This document shows positions 49,260 through 58,267 of a stretch of DNA of 64,000 nucleotides, one piece after another (position 1 is the first letter of the stretch; each line of letters begins with the position of its first letter). The DNA lies in assembly GCF_900100765.1 (NCBI RefSeq), contig NZ_FNFO01000005.1, forward strand, positions 186,001 to 250,000, in the 5' to 3' direction. The position numbers and the translations under genes are program-made. A model generated the notes under the pieces. That model made no database searches and was not told where the DNA came from. It saw only the letters and a list, made by a program, of their open reading frames with translations. The stretch is from Catalinimonas alkaloidigena (GTDB lineage: Bacteria; Bacteroidota; Bacteroidia; Cytophagales; Flexibacteraceae).

Positions 49260-52142
49260 ATGGCTCTCGATCACCCCTTGATGAAGGAAGTAACGTTGTC
49301 CCAACTTCGTATGACGGCAGCGTATCGAAACGTCAAACTTGCATCACTACAGCAGCATCCCACAGCGGAGACGCTGTTGCTGACCTGCTGTATCAGCATG
49401 CAGGGCATTATCAAAAGCTACGAAGCTGCCGAAGCCAGTATCTGGAGTGAAGAATTCGGCAAGCTGGTAGGGCAGTCCATCTTCTCGCACTTTCCCCTAC
49501 GGCTGATTCGCCGCCTGGCACAGGCTTACGAACTCAGCAAGCAAACAGGGGCTGCGGCGGCTGTCGATTTCGAATACGCGGCTTCCGGCACTTCCTGCCG
49601 ACTCCGGGCCTACGTCACCGCAGACCAACATCGAGACATGCTTATTACGCTATATCCGCAAAGCCCACGCGTTGAACCGGACCCTGCAGCATCGCAAGAG
49701 GCCTATACCACGCACCGGCAGGCTCATAATTTACAGCTCATTCGTACGCTTCAACGCACTCACTACCCGGATCGCGAAAGTATGGTTCAGCACCATGTCC
49801 GCCTGGGCTGTCAGATGCTGGGCATGCGTCACGGCTATTTCACCCGCATGACTCCGGATGGGTTTTGTCCCGAGTTCGTTCACAGTCCCCGCGAGGCGGT
49901 CCGCAGCTTGCTCCAACGCACAACGCAAGATCCCCTCGCGCAAAAAGTGACTTCCCGTCAGGGCAAACTGATGGGACAGGCGCATGCTCCGACCGATACA
50001 CCCGCACCCGAACAATCGCTGTATACCTGGAGTAGCTTTGCGGGCATCCCTGTAACCTGGGGCGGCAGGTCCGAAGGCGTTCTTCTCTTTTTTGATGACC
50101 GACCCGCCCACACAGGCCCGGCACCTCATGAAATGGAGCTTCTGGAGCTGCTAGCCGACAGCATGAGTGACTTTCTGACGACCCCGGCGCCGACCAAACG
50201 GCGGCGCGAGGGGGCAGAACCTTTACCGGACGAGCACCAGTCGTTCATCAACGCCATATCCGATGGCATCGCCCTGCATACAAACGGAAAGATTTTTGAA
50301 GTAAACCAAGCCTTGGCTACCATGCTGGGGTATGCTCCGCAGGAACTAAACGGCAAACGGCTGGACGATGTACTAACCGATACCCTGCCGCTTCCGTCCG
50401 AAGACGGGGGGGCATCTTCGTTCGAGACAAAAGGCATTACGCGCACCGGGCAATTGTTCGACATGTCCGTTACAACCTCGCCGTATCAGCATCAGGGGCA
50501 GATGACCTGGCTGTCCATTTTCCGCAACATCAGCGAGCAGAAACATAACGAAGCCCTGTTACGGCGCAACCAGGAAGCGGCTGAGGCCCTCTTGGAGGCA
50601 AAGGAGCAGTTTGTTTCGATGGTGATTCACGAGTTGCGCACACCGCTCAACACCGTGGTGGGGATGACGCACCTGCTGCTCGATGAAACGCTCACCCCTA
50701 CGCAGCTGGAATATTTGAACGCCATCCGGTTCTCGTCGGGTAACATGCTGTCGCTGATCAACGACATGCTCGACTTCTCCAAAATCGAAGCGGGGAAAAT
50801 CACGTTCGAAAACCACACGTTCCACGTCCACGAACTGTTGCAGGACATCCGGAAAGCGCTCCTTCTCAAAGCGAAAGAAAAGCATCTGGCGCTTACGCTG
50901 CAATGGGACGAGCGCATCCCTTCGTTTTTGGAAGGTGACTCCATGCGCCTCAACCAGGTCCTGACCAACCTGATTAGCAACGCCATCAAGTTCACGGAAG
51001 AAGGCGCCGTCGACATCAAGGTAGAACTCCTGGCCCAGAAAAAGCGCCGCATTGCGTTGCGGTTTAGCGTATGCGATACGGGAATCGGCATTTCGGAAGA
51101 TCAGCTCGACGCCATTTTCGAAAGTTACCAGCAGGCGAGCGCCGACACCAGTCGGAAGTACGGCGGTACGGGTTTGGGCCTGGCGATTTGCCGCAAATTG
51201 GTCGAATTACAGGGCGGTCACATTGGCGTGAAAAGCACCTTCGGGGTTGGCTCTGAGTTCAGCTTCGAGCTTACGTTTACCGTTGCCGAGAATCAGGTAG
51301 CGCCCGCACCTGCAGAAACCACTGGAATTTCGCCGTTGGGCGATGTGCGGGTGTTGATGGTTGAAGACAATCAATTCAACCGCCTGGTGGCCAGCCGCTT
51401 CATGGAAAAATGGCAGGTGCAAGCCGACCTGGCCGAAAACGGATTCGAGGCGCTTGAAAAGCTCCAGACGCAAGTATACGATCTGGTGATGATGGACATC
51501 CACATGCCGGGCATCAACGGATACGAAACGGCTCGCCGCATTCGCCAGCACGAAAACCCTGCTGTCAGTCAAGTACCGATCATCGCCATGTCGGCATCGG
51601 CCACTACCGACATTGAGCAGGACATCCGACAAGTCGGCATGAACGGATGCGTCTCCAAGCCATTCGACCCACGTGAACTGTACGAGACCATTGGCCGGTA
51701 TGCTCCACAAGCCACACCGGCGGCTCTCTCAAACCTCGAACTTATGGAAGAAAAGGGCAGCGCTTCGGCCAACGCCATCGCAGCGGACTTCAGCTACCTG
51801 GAAACCCTCTCCGGCGACAATCCGGATTTTGCCATCCGCGCCCTTGAGATGTTCTCCGACCAGATGCACACGTTCGGCGAACAGTTGGTCATTGCCCGCG
51901 ACCAGGCCGATCGCGACATCTACCGCTTCTACGTGCACAAGCTTAAATCGGCCTACGGCAGCCTGCGCATCAAAGAATACCGCGACATTACCGGCGAACT
52001 GGAAACGGTCGACTTATCGGAAATCGATTTCAAGGTCATCAAGAAAAAAATTGCCCAACTGCTCAATCTCAATAAAAGGGTTATCGTTTTGATCAAGCAA
52101 AAACTGGAAGAACTCAAAAATACGTCGGCCGGTCGGGCATAA
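49260..52142 (+). CDS. Hybrid sensor histidine kinase (GAF/PAS-HK-REC-Hpt)
   Basis: 960 residues from the ATG at 49260; the Met at 49281 is also possible and an upstream TTG (49230) unlikely. No membrane helix. A diverged N-terminal sensor (about 1-160) is followed by a GAF-like domain about 165-310, a PAS domain about 325-440 (AISDGIALHTNGKIFEVNQALATMLGYAPQEL), HisKA with phospho-His near 460 (MVIHELRTPLNTVVGM), HATPase (NLISNAIKFTE, DTGIGISED, RKYGGTGLGLAICRKLVE), a receiver with Asp near 746 (LVMMDIHMPG) and a terminal Hpt with His near 892 (YVHKLKSAYGS). A phosphorelay partner is not nearby. Confidence 0.92.
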   Translation: MALDHPLMKEVTLSQLRMTAAYRNVKLASLQQHPTAETLLLTCCISMQGIIKSYEAAEASIWSEEFGKLVGQSIFSHFPLRLIRRLAQAYELSKQTGAAAAVDFEYAASGTSCRLRAYVTADQHRDMLITLYPQSPRVEPDPAASQEAYTTHRQAHNLQLIRTLQRTHYPDRESMVQHHVRLGCQMLGMRHGYFTRMTPDGFCPEFVHSPREAVRSLLQRTTQDPLAQKVTSRQGKLMGQAHAPTDTPAPEQSLYTWSSFAGIPVTWGGRSEGVLLFFDDRPAHTGPAPHEMELLELLADSMSDFLTTPAPTKRRREGAEPLPDEHQSFINAISDGIALHTNGKIFEVNQALATMLGYAPQELNGKRLDDVLTDTLPLPSEDGGASSFETKGITRTGQLFDMSVTTSPYQHQGQMTWLSIFRNISEQKHNEALLRRNQEAAEALLEAKEQFVSMVIHELRTPLNTVVGMTHLLLDETLTPTQLEYLNAIRFSSGNMLSLINDMLDFSKIEAGKITFENHTFHVHELLQDIRKALLLKAKEKHLALTLQWDERIPSFLEGDSMRLNQVLTNLISNAIKFTEEGAVDIKVELLAQKKRRIALRFSVCDTGIGISEDQLDAIFESYQQASADTSRKYGGTGLGLAICRKLVELQGGHIGVKSTFGVGSEFSFELTFTVAENQVAPAPAETTGISPLGDVRVLMVEDNQFNRLVASRFMEKWQVQADLAENGFEALEKLQTQVYDLVMMDIHMPGINGYETARRIRQHENPAVSQVPIIAMSASATTDIEQDIRQVGMNGCVSKPFDPRELYETIGRYAPQATPAALSNLELMEEKGSASANAIAADFSYLETLSGDNPDFAIRALEMFSDQMHTFGEQLVIARDQADRDIYRFYVHKLKSAYGSLRIKEYRDITGELETVDLSEIDFKVIKKKIAQLLNLNKRVIVLIKQKLEELKNTSAGRA

Positions 52143-52172
52143 AAAAATCACCGAAACCGCGGTTCCGGTGAT
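52141..52172 (-). terminator. Intrinsic terminator of the small gene at 52194
   Basis: Minus strand: ATCACCGGAACC / GGTTTCGGTGAT stem (52147-52172, one mismatch) followed by seven Ts. It starts at the hybrid kinase stop codon, so the two convergent genes share this spacer. Confidence 0.8.
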
Positions 52173-52193
52173 CGTCAACGTGTCGTGTTCTTT

Positions 52194-52487
52194 TTAGTCG
52201 ATGCGCTCCAGACGATACTCTTCGTTGGTAAACACGTCGCCTTCGTCGCGGCGTACCCGGTACGTAATGATGCCCTGCCGCTTCAGAAAAAGCGGTTGCA
52301 CAATGGTTCCGGTACCGAGGAGAACGCCAGCTTGATCGTATATTTTCACGGCATCTCCCGCACGCAGTGTAGCGGTCGTGTAAATAATCTTGTTGACTAC
52401 ATCGGCTCGTTTCTGCATGAATTCCCCGATTTTCCGATCCATCTCTGCAATCAATCGAAGTTTCTCGTCCGATATATCGTGTGTCAT
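52194..52487 (-). CDS. Small cytoplasmic protein of unknown function
   Basis: 97 residues. The N-terminal half is a predicted helix (EKLRLIAEMDRKIGEFMQKRADVVNKI). The second half looks like a small SH3/KOW-like beta domain (LRAGDAVKIYDQAGVLLGTGTIVQPLFLKRQGIITYRVRRDEGDVFTNEEYRLERID). No family recognised. It has a terminator right after it and a -7 box match upstream, so it looks like a real single gene. Confidence 0.65.
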   Translation of the reverse strand: MTHDISDEKLRLIAEMDRKIGEFMQKRADVVNKIIYTTATLRAGDAVKIYDQAGVLLGTGTIVQPLFLKRQGIITYRVRRDEGDVFTNEEYRLERID

Positions 52488-52519
52488 AAGGCAAATGTTA
52501 AAGGCGTGCGACTAGAATT

Positions 52520-52527
52520 CAAAAGTA
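52520..52527 (-). promoter_or_regulatory. Predicted -7 box of the small gene
   Basis: TACTTTTG on the minus strand, 33 bases upstream of the start codon at 52487. No TTG at the usual spacing. Confidence 0.4.
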
Positions 52528-52741
52528 AACTAACTACTTTTTGCCTTGCGTAATTAGCGCCAATTTTTTGGTATAAGTTAGGATTGCGTGTCCAGTATCC
52601 AATAAGGGGCGAAAATTAACGTTTCGTGCCGTATTTCCATAATAAATTTTCGAGACTTACGCCATAAAGCGACATTATGCTTATGTAATATTATGAAAAT
52701 ACTCGGCCAATTGTCGGAGCGCACGTTGCGGACTGCTTCCG

Positions 52742-52749
52742 TATCTTTG
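52742..52749 (+). promoter_or_regulatory. Predicted -7 box of murI
   Basis: TATCTTTG, exact consensus, 21 bases before the TTG start codon; transcription would start near 52756, leaving a very short leader. Confidence 0.45.
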
Positions 52750-52770
52750 CTCCGAAACTGATTTACTTCC

Positions 52771-53592
52771 TTGGAAAACAATTTGTTACGTCCGGAACAA
52801 CCGCTCGGCATTTTTGACAGTGGAATTGGAGGACTTACGGTGGCGCATGCGGTCACCCGATTGCTTCCTTCCGAATCCATCATCTACTTCGGCGACACGG
52901 CCCACCTTCCTTACGGGGATAAGTCGACCGCCGCCATCCAGGCCTACTCCATCAAGATTTGCGACCTTCTGCTGCAACAGGGCGCTAAAGTCATTCTCAT
53001 TGCCTGCAACTCGGCATCGGTGTCGGCCTACGATCTGGTGCGTGAGTACGTCGGGAGCCGCGCGAAAGTACTGAACGTCATCGATCCGGTAGTACACTAC
53101 ATAGGCGAAAATTACGCAAACCGCACGGTGGGCCTTATCGGCACCCGGCGTACGGTAAGTTCCGGGGTCTACCGCCAGAAAATCAAAGCACTACGACGAA
53201 ACATCACCTTAAAATCGCTGGCGACGCCTCTGCTCGTTCCCATGATTGAAGAGGGGTTCGTTCATAACCGGCTGAGTCAATACATCCTGGACATGTACCT
53301 GACTCACAAACAACTAGAGTCGGTCGAAGCGCTTATCTTAGGATGCACACACTACCCGCTTATCCGTCCCGAGGTAGAGGCGTACTATGGCGATCGACTT
53401 GAGGTGATCGACTCGTCCGAGATGGTGGCACGGGCGCTGTACCAACTGCTGGAGGAGCATCACCTGCTCAATCAGTCCGGTGAAGGTACTAAAAGATTTC
53501 TGGTTTCAGACTTCACGCGCACGTTCCAGAGCCAGACGCGCCTGTTTTTTGGGGAAAAGGTAGAGTTGGAAACCTATCCTCTCTGGGAGTAG
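52771..53592 (+). CDS. murI: Glutamate racemase
   Basis: 273 residues from a TTG start; a second TTG four codons later is the only other option before the conserved IFDSGIGGLTV. It makes D-glutamate for peptidoglycan. The two catalytic cysteines are Cys79 in IACNSAS and Cys192 in LGCTHYPL. YFGDTAHLPYGDKS is also typical. Cytoplasmic. Its end nearly meets the opposing secreted-protein gene; a small hairpin (GGAGTA/TACTCC) spans the gap. Confidence 0.95.
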   Translation: MENNLLRPEQPLGIFDSGIGGLTVAHAVTRLLPSESIIYFGDTAHLPYGDKSTAAIQAYSIKICDLLLQQGAKVILIACNSASVSAYDLVREYVGSRAKVLNVIDPVVHYIGENYANRTVGLIGTRRTVSSGVYRQKIKALRRNITLKSLATPLLVPMIEEGFVHNRLSQYILDMYLTHKQLESVEALILGCTHYPLIRPEVEAYYGDRLEVIDSSEMVARALYQLLEEHHLLNQSGEGTKRFLVSDFTRTFQSQTRLFFGEKVELETYPLWE

Positions 53593-53595
53593 CAG

Positions 53596-54531
53596 TTACT
53601 CCACTTTCCAGAGAAAGAGTTCGCGGCCGTTGTTGCTGGTATACAAAAACCCCCTCACGATTTTATCGCCCCGCTCCAGCATCACGAAGTCGCCTAGCTT
53701 TGTTCCGCCCACAAAGAGTTCGTTGCCCTTGATCTTCACTTTCTTGTCGGCTTTGGGGTGACTCCGCCAAGAGTAGCCCGTCCATTCTTTCGGATTGAGG
53801 TAGACGTTGTCCCACTCAATTTTCCAGGCGACCCGCGCGTTGGGGCTGGCAAAGTCGACTCCCTGCCACTCGTACACACCGGCGTATTCGCCCACCGGCC
53901 GCTCGTCCTGCAACAGGCTGTCCAGACGCACCCGCACAATGTCCAACCCCGTCACGCTACGCGCCGGTAGCTCCACCGGGATGTCGGGACCACGCATGTA
54001 CTTGCGCTTTTTCATCACCATCTCGGCATTTTCGGTATTGGCTACGCGATAGCGCTTCCGCGAACGTTCGCGCTCTTCCGAGCCTTCCACCCGTTCTTCG
54101 TCGTCGCCGATGGGGTCCATTTCGATGCCCGCCGATTGACTGGAAGGCGTGTTGGTAAAGACCGGTGCCGGTTCGGCACGGTCGATGTACGGCAACGGCC
54201 GATCGGGCGAAAGCGGCGCATCGAAATCGTCGACCATGCCATTGGGGTACTCAATTTTCCGCACCTTGTCGGTCGACATTTTGAAAATGGCCCCCTGCGG
54301 TGAAGAAAAACGCCGGTATTGTATTTCCGTCGGAGAAATTTCCACCACAATGCTTTCGAGGGTGGTGCCATCAGTTTTATAAATGATGTCGGGCTTTTGA
54401 GAATTATCCGATTGCGCGCGGACCGACACGATTACGCAGCAGTACAACCCTACGAGCAGACAGATCCTTTTCAGGAACCACGCAGCGACAGGGCTTGTCA
54501 AACGCAGGCTATTTTTTGAGTTTAGCTTCAT
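53596..54531 (-). CDS. Exported protein, last gene of a four-gene envelope operon
   Basis: 311 residues with a signal peptide (helix FLKRICLLVGLYCCVIVSVRAQ). Residues ~45-95 (DIIYKTDGTTLESIVVEISPTEIQYRRFSSPQGAIFKMSTDKVRKIEYPNG) form a small beta module also present at the start of the first gene of the operon (58268-59389). A charged low-complexity part follows (DDEERVEGSEERERSRKRYR), then a C-terminal beta domain (YEWQGVDFASPNARVAWKIEWDNVYLNP). No catalytic motif seen. Its start overlaps the end of the TPR gene by 23 bases. Likely periplasmic or surface-associated; role unknown. Confidence 0.65.
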   Translation of the reverse strand: MKLNSKNSLRLTSPVAAWFLKRICLLVGLYCCVIVSVRAQSDNSQKPDIIYKTDGTTLESIVVEISPTEIQYRRFSSPQGAIFKMSTDKVRKIEYPNGMVDDFDAPLSPDRPLPYIDRAEPAPVFTNTPSSQSAGIEMDPIGDDEERVEGSEERERSRKRYRVANTENAEMVMKKRKYMRGPDIPVELPARSVTGLDIVRVRLDSLLQDERPVGEYAGVYEWQGVDFASPNARVAWKIEWDNVYLNPKEWTGYSWRSHPKADKKVKIKGNELFVGGTKLGDFVMLERGDKIVRGFLYTSNNGRELFLWKVE

Positions 54532-57397
54532 AGGCTCTTCTAAGCTTCCGGTATTTTTTAGATTTTTTTAAATCGGCCAGGTAGGTACTCTCCGCTTCGT
54601 CGATCATCGGAACGGTTACCTGCCCCGCATTGAACGCTTTCTCGCACAACGCCAGCGCTTCGTCCGTTTTTGCTTCGCGCGCCACCAGACACGCCTCGCC
54701 CAACCAGGCAGGTCCGTAATTGTCGGCCGCTGCACGCGCACGGGCAAATTGACTTTTAGCATTTTCCGGGTTGTTCAAGTCCAACTGGACCAGCCCCAGG
54801 GTGGTGTGGAACAGCGGCCCCGGCGTAACCACGCGATGTTGGAACGTTTCCAGATCGTGCAGGGCGTCCTGCAAATTATTGGTCTTGCGGCGGTACACCA
54901 TGGCTCGGTACATAAACGCTTCAGGATACTCGGCCGTATCCGACGACTCCATCACCACCCCCAGGTCTTTGATGGCGTTGGGGTAATCGTTGTTGGCCTG
55001 GTAGGTCAGCGCCCGCACAAAACGCACCTCGGGGTTGTCGTACTTGAGCGTAATGGCCTCGCTCAAATCCTTGAGCGCCTTATCGTAATCGCCGGTGATG
55101 TAGTACACCTTCCCGCGGTAAAACAGGGGTGCTCCGGCTTTTTTATCCAGCTTGGTGGCCTCTTCGAACTTTTCCATCGCTTCTTTGTAGTCGGCCAATT
55201 CAATCTTGGCATCGCCTATTCGGACGTAGATATCCGCCAACCGGCTTTGGTAATCATCGATTTTATCTTTTTTCTGCCGATCCCGAATGGTTGCAATGGC
55301 TTTTTCGTATTCGTCAATCGCCTTTCCGAAATCGCGCTGCGCCGCGTAGACATCGCCAAGGCCAACCAGCGCCGGAAAATAGTGCACCTGCAACTGCCGC
55401 ACCCGCAACAGGTCGTTCACGGCCCTGTCGTACGAACGAAGTTTGAGCTGACTCACGCCTCGCTTGTACCACGCCATCCAATTGGTTTCCTCCTGCTCAA
55501 TAATTTGCGTGTAGGCCCCGATCGCGTCTTCGTAGCGCCGCTGCAACTCGTACACCTCACCCAGCTTAAACCAGACGGTTACGTTGGTCGGGTCCAGCAC
55601 GGCAGCGTTGCGCAAGATTTCGAGGGCCGTGTCGTACGCTTTCTGATCGAGCGCCGCCAGCCCCTCGCGGTACAGCTGTTCACTTTCCTGCCGAATGGCT
55701 TTCTGCTCTTCGGTACCCAGCCCTTTCTCCAGCGCCAATGTAAAATCCTGCTGGGCCTCGTTGTAGTTCTGCAGTCGCACCTGGGTCAAACCGCGCTGAA
55801 AGTACATTTTACCGTCATGTGCATCGAGGTGAATGGCGTTTTCCAGGCTGGCCAGCGCCTTGCGGTAGGCCTCCTGTTGATAATGCAGCATGGCTTTCTC
55901 GTAGTAAACCTGACTGCTGGGCGCCAGCGCAATCACTTTCTGATAGTCGTCAATGGCGCCGTCGACCGACCCCATGCGCCGTTTTAGGTTGGCCCGCTCC
56001 GACAGGTAGCGCGGGTCGTCGGGCAGAAAGCTGACGATCACGTCATAATCGGCCACAGCCTGGGCCAATTCGCCGCTTTTGGCGTACAACTGTCCCCGCT
56101 CGCGGTACGCATCCAGGTATTGCGGATCGTAGCTGATGGCATCGGTGAAATCTTTCAGTGCCTGTTTGGTCTTATCTTCTTTCGCATAGCAGATGCCGCG
56201 CATCAGAAACAGCTCCGGAAAGCGCTCCGGGTGGTCGCTGTGCGTACGAATCAGCTTGTTGCAACTCTTCATGGCGGCATCGTAATCGCCGGCCATCATC
56301 TCGTTTTTCGGCAGCGACACTTCCCGGATCGTGCTGGAAATGGCCATGATCTCGTCGTTCAGCTTCCGCTGATCCGGTTGAAGTTCCAGGGCTTTCTGAT
56401 AGAACGTAATGGCGTCCTCGTACTTCCGAATGCTCCGTGCGTGTTTGGCCTTGCGCACAAAATCTTCGTACTGGTTGGAGCGTTCGGTCAGGCGGGCGAT
56501 TTCGTTGAGGCGAACTTTCGGGTGGTATTTGTACGGGTAGATCACAATGGCCGCTTCGTACGCGTCTTTCGCGGCCTGATAACGTTTTTCGGCGTAGGCC
56601 TGGTCCCCCATCTTGATCGCTTCTTCATATTCGTTCTTCTTTTCCGTCTCCTCGGCCGAGCCCACTTCTTTCAGCTTGCGCATCTCTTCGGCGAAGAGGT
56701 TGGCGATTTCCTGTTTGATCATGTCCGCATCGACCGACCGGTTCCGCTCCAGCGACGCGACACTTTTGCCCAGCACATCGTCATCGCCCGCGATCAGCTC
56801 CACGTTGTTTTCCGGGGTGTTCAGGTCCTCTTCCGGTCCGAAGAAGCTGATGCCGATGATCCGCGCCTGCCACTTCCCGTCCACGTTGTCGACCCGCACA
56901 TCGGCCACCCGTGGTACCGTCGCGTACCCTTTGTTTTTCTGCTTGTGCTTGTTCTCGAAGTTCCGTTCGAAGTAGGTGCGAACGTAATAGTAGTCGCTCT
57001 TTTTGACGGGAGAGGTTTTCACGCTGGTGAGCGAAACGCTGGGCTCGGAGCTTTTTTCGTAGTACAGATCCAACGTATTGAGGTACTTCGGCACTTCCGC
57101 ATCCTTGAAATTTTTGAGCGTAGCGTCGGGATCGTCGTCACTTTCGATGATGACTTTCTCGTCGTAGAAGATCTGGTTTTTCGAGCTGGAGTAGCTGTTG
57201 CGGATCAGGTCCTGCGTCATTTTCGACCCGATGTCGGTATTGGTGATGACGTTCAGCAGATCTTCCAGTTCGTAAACGACCAATTCGGCCTGGTGGGTGA
57301 TTTCCGCCCCTTCGCGAATCGTGAGCGTATCCTGAGCCACCGCCGGCCACCACAGGAGCCAGCCCATCGCCCCGATGAGAATTCCGCTCTTTTTCAT
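54509..57397 (-). CDS. Large exported TPR-repeat protein
   Basis: 962 residues from MKKSGILIGAMGWLLWWPAVAQ (signal peptide). An N-terminal domain of about 240 residues contains acidic and beta segments (ITNTDIGSKMTQDLIRNSY, YYEKSSEPSVSLTSVKTS, GYATVPRVADVRVDNVDGKWQARIIGISFFGPEED). From about residue 260 to the end there are some fifteen or more TPR-type repeats (for example SYDPQYLDAYRERGQLYAKSGELAQAVADYD, MYFQRGLTQVRLQNYNEAQQDFTLAL). Such proteins are assembly scaffolds. Third gene of a minus-strand operon of four exported proteins; partners are probably encoded beside it. Confidence 0.82.
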   Translation of the reverse strand: MKKSGILIGAMGWLLWWPAVAQDTLTIREGAEITHQAELVVYELEDLLNVITNTDIGSKMTQDLIRNSYSSSKNQIFYDEKVIIESDDDPDATLKNFKDAEVPKYLNTLDLYYEKSSEPSVSLTSVKTSPVKKSDYYYVRTYFERNFENKHKQKNKGYATVPRVADVRVDNVDGKWQARIIGISFFGPEEDLNTPENNVELIAGDDDVLGKSVASLERNRSVDADMIKQEIANLFAEEMRKLKEVGSAEETEKKNEYEEAIKMGDQAYAEKRYQAAKDAYEAAIVIYPYKYHPKVRLNEIARLTERSNQYEDFVRKAKHARSIRKYEDAITFYQKALELQPDQRKLNDEIMAISSTIREVSLPKNEMMAGDYDAAMKSCNKLIRTHSDHPERFPELFLMRGICYAKEDKTKQALKDFTDAISYDPQYLDAYRERGQLYAKSGELAQAVADYDVIVSFLPDDPRYLSERANLKRRMGSVDGAIDDYQKVIALAPSSQVYYEKAMLHYQQEAYRKALASLENAIHLDAHDGKMYFQRGLTQVRLQNYNEAQQDFTLALEKGLGTEEQKAIRQESEQLYREGLAALDQKAYDTALEILRNAAVLDPTNVTVWFKLGEVYELQRRYEDAIGAYTQIIEQEETNWMAWYKRGVSQLKLRSYDRAVNDLLRVRQLQVHYFPALVGLGDVYAAQRDFGKAIDEYEKAIATIRDRQKKDKIDDYQSRLADIYVRIGDAKIELADYKEAMEKFEEATKLDKKAGAPLFYRGKVYYITGDYDKALKDLSEAITLKYDNPEVRFVRALTYQANNDYPNAIKDLGVVMESSDTAEYPEAFMYRAMVYRRKTNNLQDALHDLETFQHRVVTPGPLFHTTLGLVQLDLNNPENAKSQFARARAAADNYGPAWLGEACLVAREAKTDEALALCEKAFNAGQVTVPMIDEAESTYLADLKKSKKYRKLRRAYEAKLKK

Positions 57398-57441
57398 CTT
57401 GATACTGTTTAGTCGTAAGTTAAGAAAATAGGGCACCGCTC

Positions 57442-58248
57442 CTACTGCAGGGAAAGCACCTCGTGCCGGTAGCGTTGCTTGGCCGCTGCGTCGGCCGGTT
57501 GCAGGCTGCTGATCAGCCAGCCGGAATTTCGGCTCGGCCGGTTGAAATGGTCGACCGTAAAGATCCAGCCTTCGACCTGAAGAAAATGGTAAACGATCCG
57601 GTTTACCTGTTTGAATTCGAGCTGCCCGGTGGCGCTCAGGAACGTAAACACGCTTAGCGTATTGACCTCAAACTCCTGCGGCAAATAATTACGAATGTTT
57701 TGCCGATCGTGCAAGGCCCGGGTCAGGTTCATAAAATCGGTCCCGTGGCTAAAGGGCGTCAGCGAAGTGGTCGAATCGACCGAAGCCGGTACCGTCAGAA
57801 AGTCGGCTTGCGCTCCGGCAATCACCCACCGGGAAGCGTTGATCGGCTCGGCCTGCACCCGAAGCAGCAAATGGACGGTGCGGGGTTTGCCCTGGTACTG
57901 GACCAGGCACTCCAGGTCGGCATACCAGTCATGGTCGTAGTAGTCGAGGTGGGCCGGGCGCAGGCTGTCGTCGACCTGTTCGACAAAGCTCCGTACCTGG
58001 TTCAGGTTCCACGCCTGGTCTTCCTGGTTGAACAGACTCAGGATCATGCGTTGCCGCGAGACCTGCAACGAAGAGTCCATCCGGTTCATCCACGACGTAA
58101 AAAGCGTAGGTTGGTGGTTGAAACGTTCCATGAACTCGTCGACCTGCTTGACGGAGAACAGAAAGTTGATCTCTTCTTCCGACATGCTCGGCCACTGGGC
58201 TTGTGCGCTCACGACGATGCCCGCCCACAGTGCCCAACCCCAGACCAT
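57442..58248 (-). CDS. Exported protein of unknown function
   Basis: 268 residues from the Met of MVWGWALWAGIVVSAQAQ, which gives a signal peptide; longer starts overlap the preceding gene. The mature part alternates helices (SEEEINFLFSVKQVDEFMERFNHQPTLFTSWMNRMDSSLQVSRQRMILSLFNQ) and strands (DYYDHDWYADLECLVQYQGKPRTVHLLLRV), resembling a cystatin/NTF2-like fold, but no family is recognised. It ends VIYHFLQVEGWIFTVDHFNRPSRNSGWLIS. Second gene of the operon, 20 bases after the first. Confidence 0.6.
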   Translation of the reverse strand: MVWGWALWAGIVVSAQAQWPSMSEEEINFLFSVKQVDEFMERFNHQPTLFTSWMNRMDSSLQVSRQRMILSLFNQEDQAWNLNQVRSFVEQVDDSLRPAHLDYYDHDWYADLECLVQYQGKPRTVHLLLRVQAEPINASRWVIAGAQADFLTVPASVDSTTSLTPFSHGTDFMNLTRALHDRQNIRNYLPQEFEVNTLSVFTFLSATGQLEFKQVNRIVYHFLQVEGWIFTVDHFNRPSRNSGWLISSLQPADAAAKQRYRHEVLSLQ

Positions 58249-58267
58249 TCGCCAGCCCCGCACGCCC

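Noticed and set aside
54749-55987. A 412-codon plus-strand open frame opposite the TPR gene
   Set aside because: Shadow frame. The minus-strand protein has clear TPR repeats over the same region.
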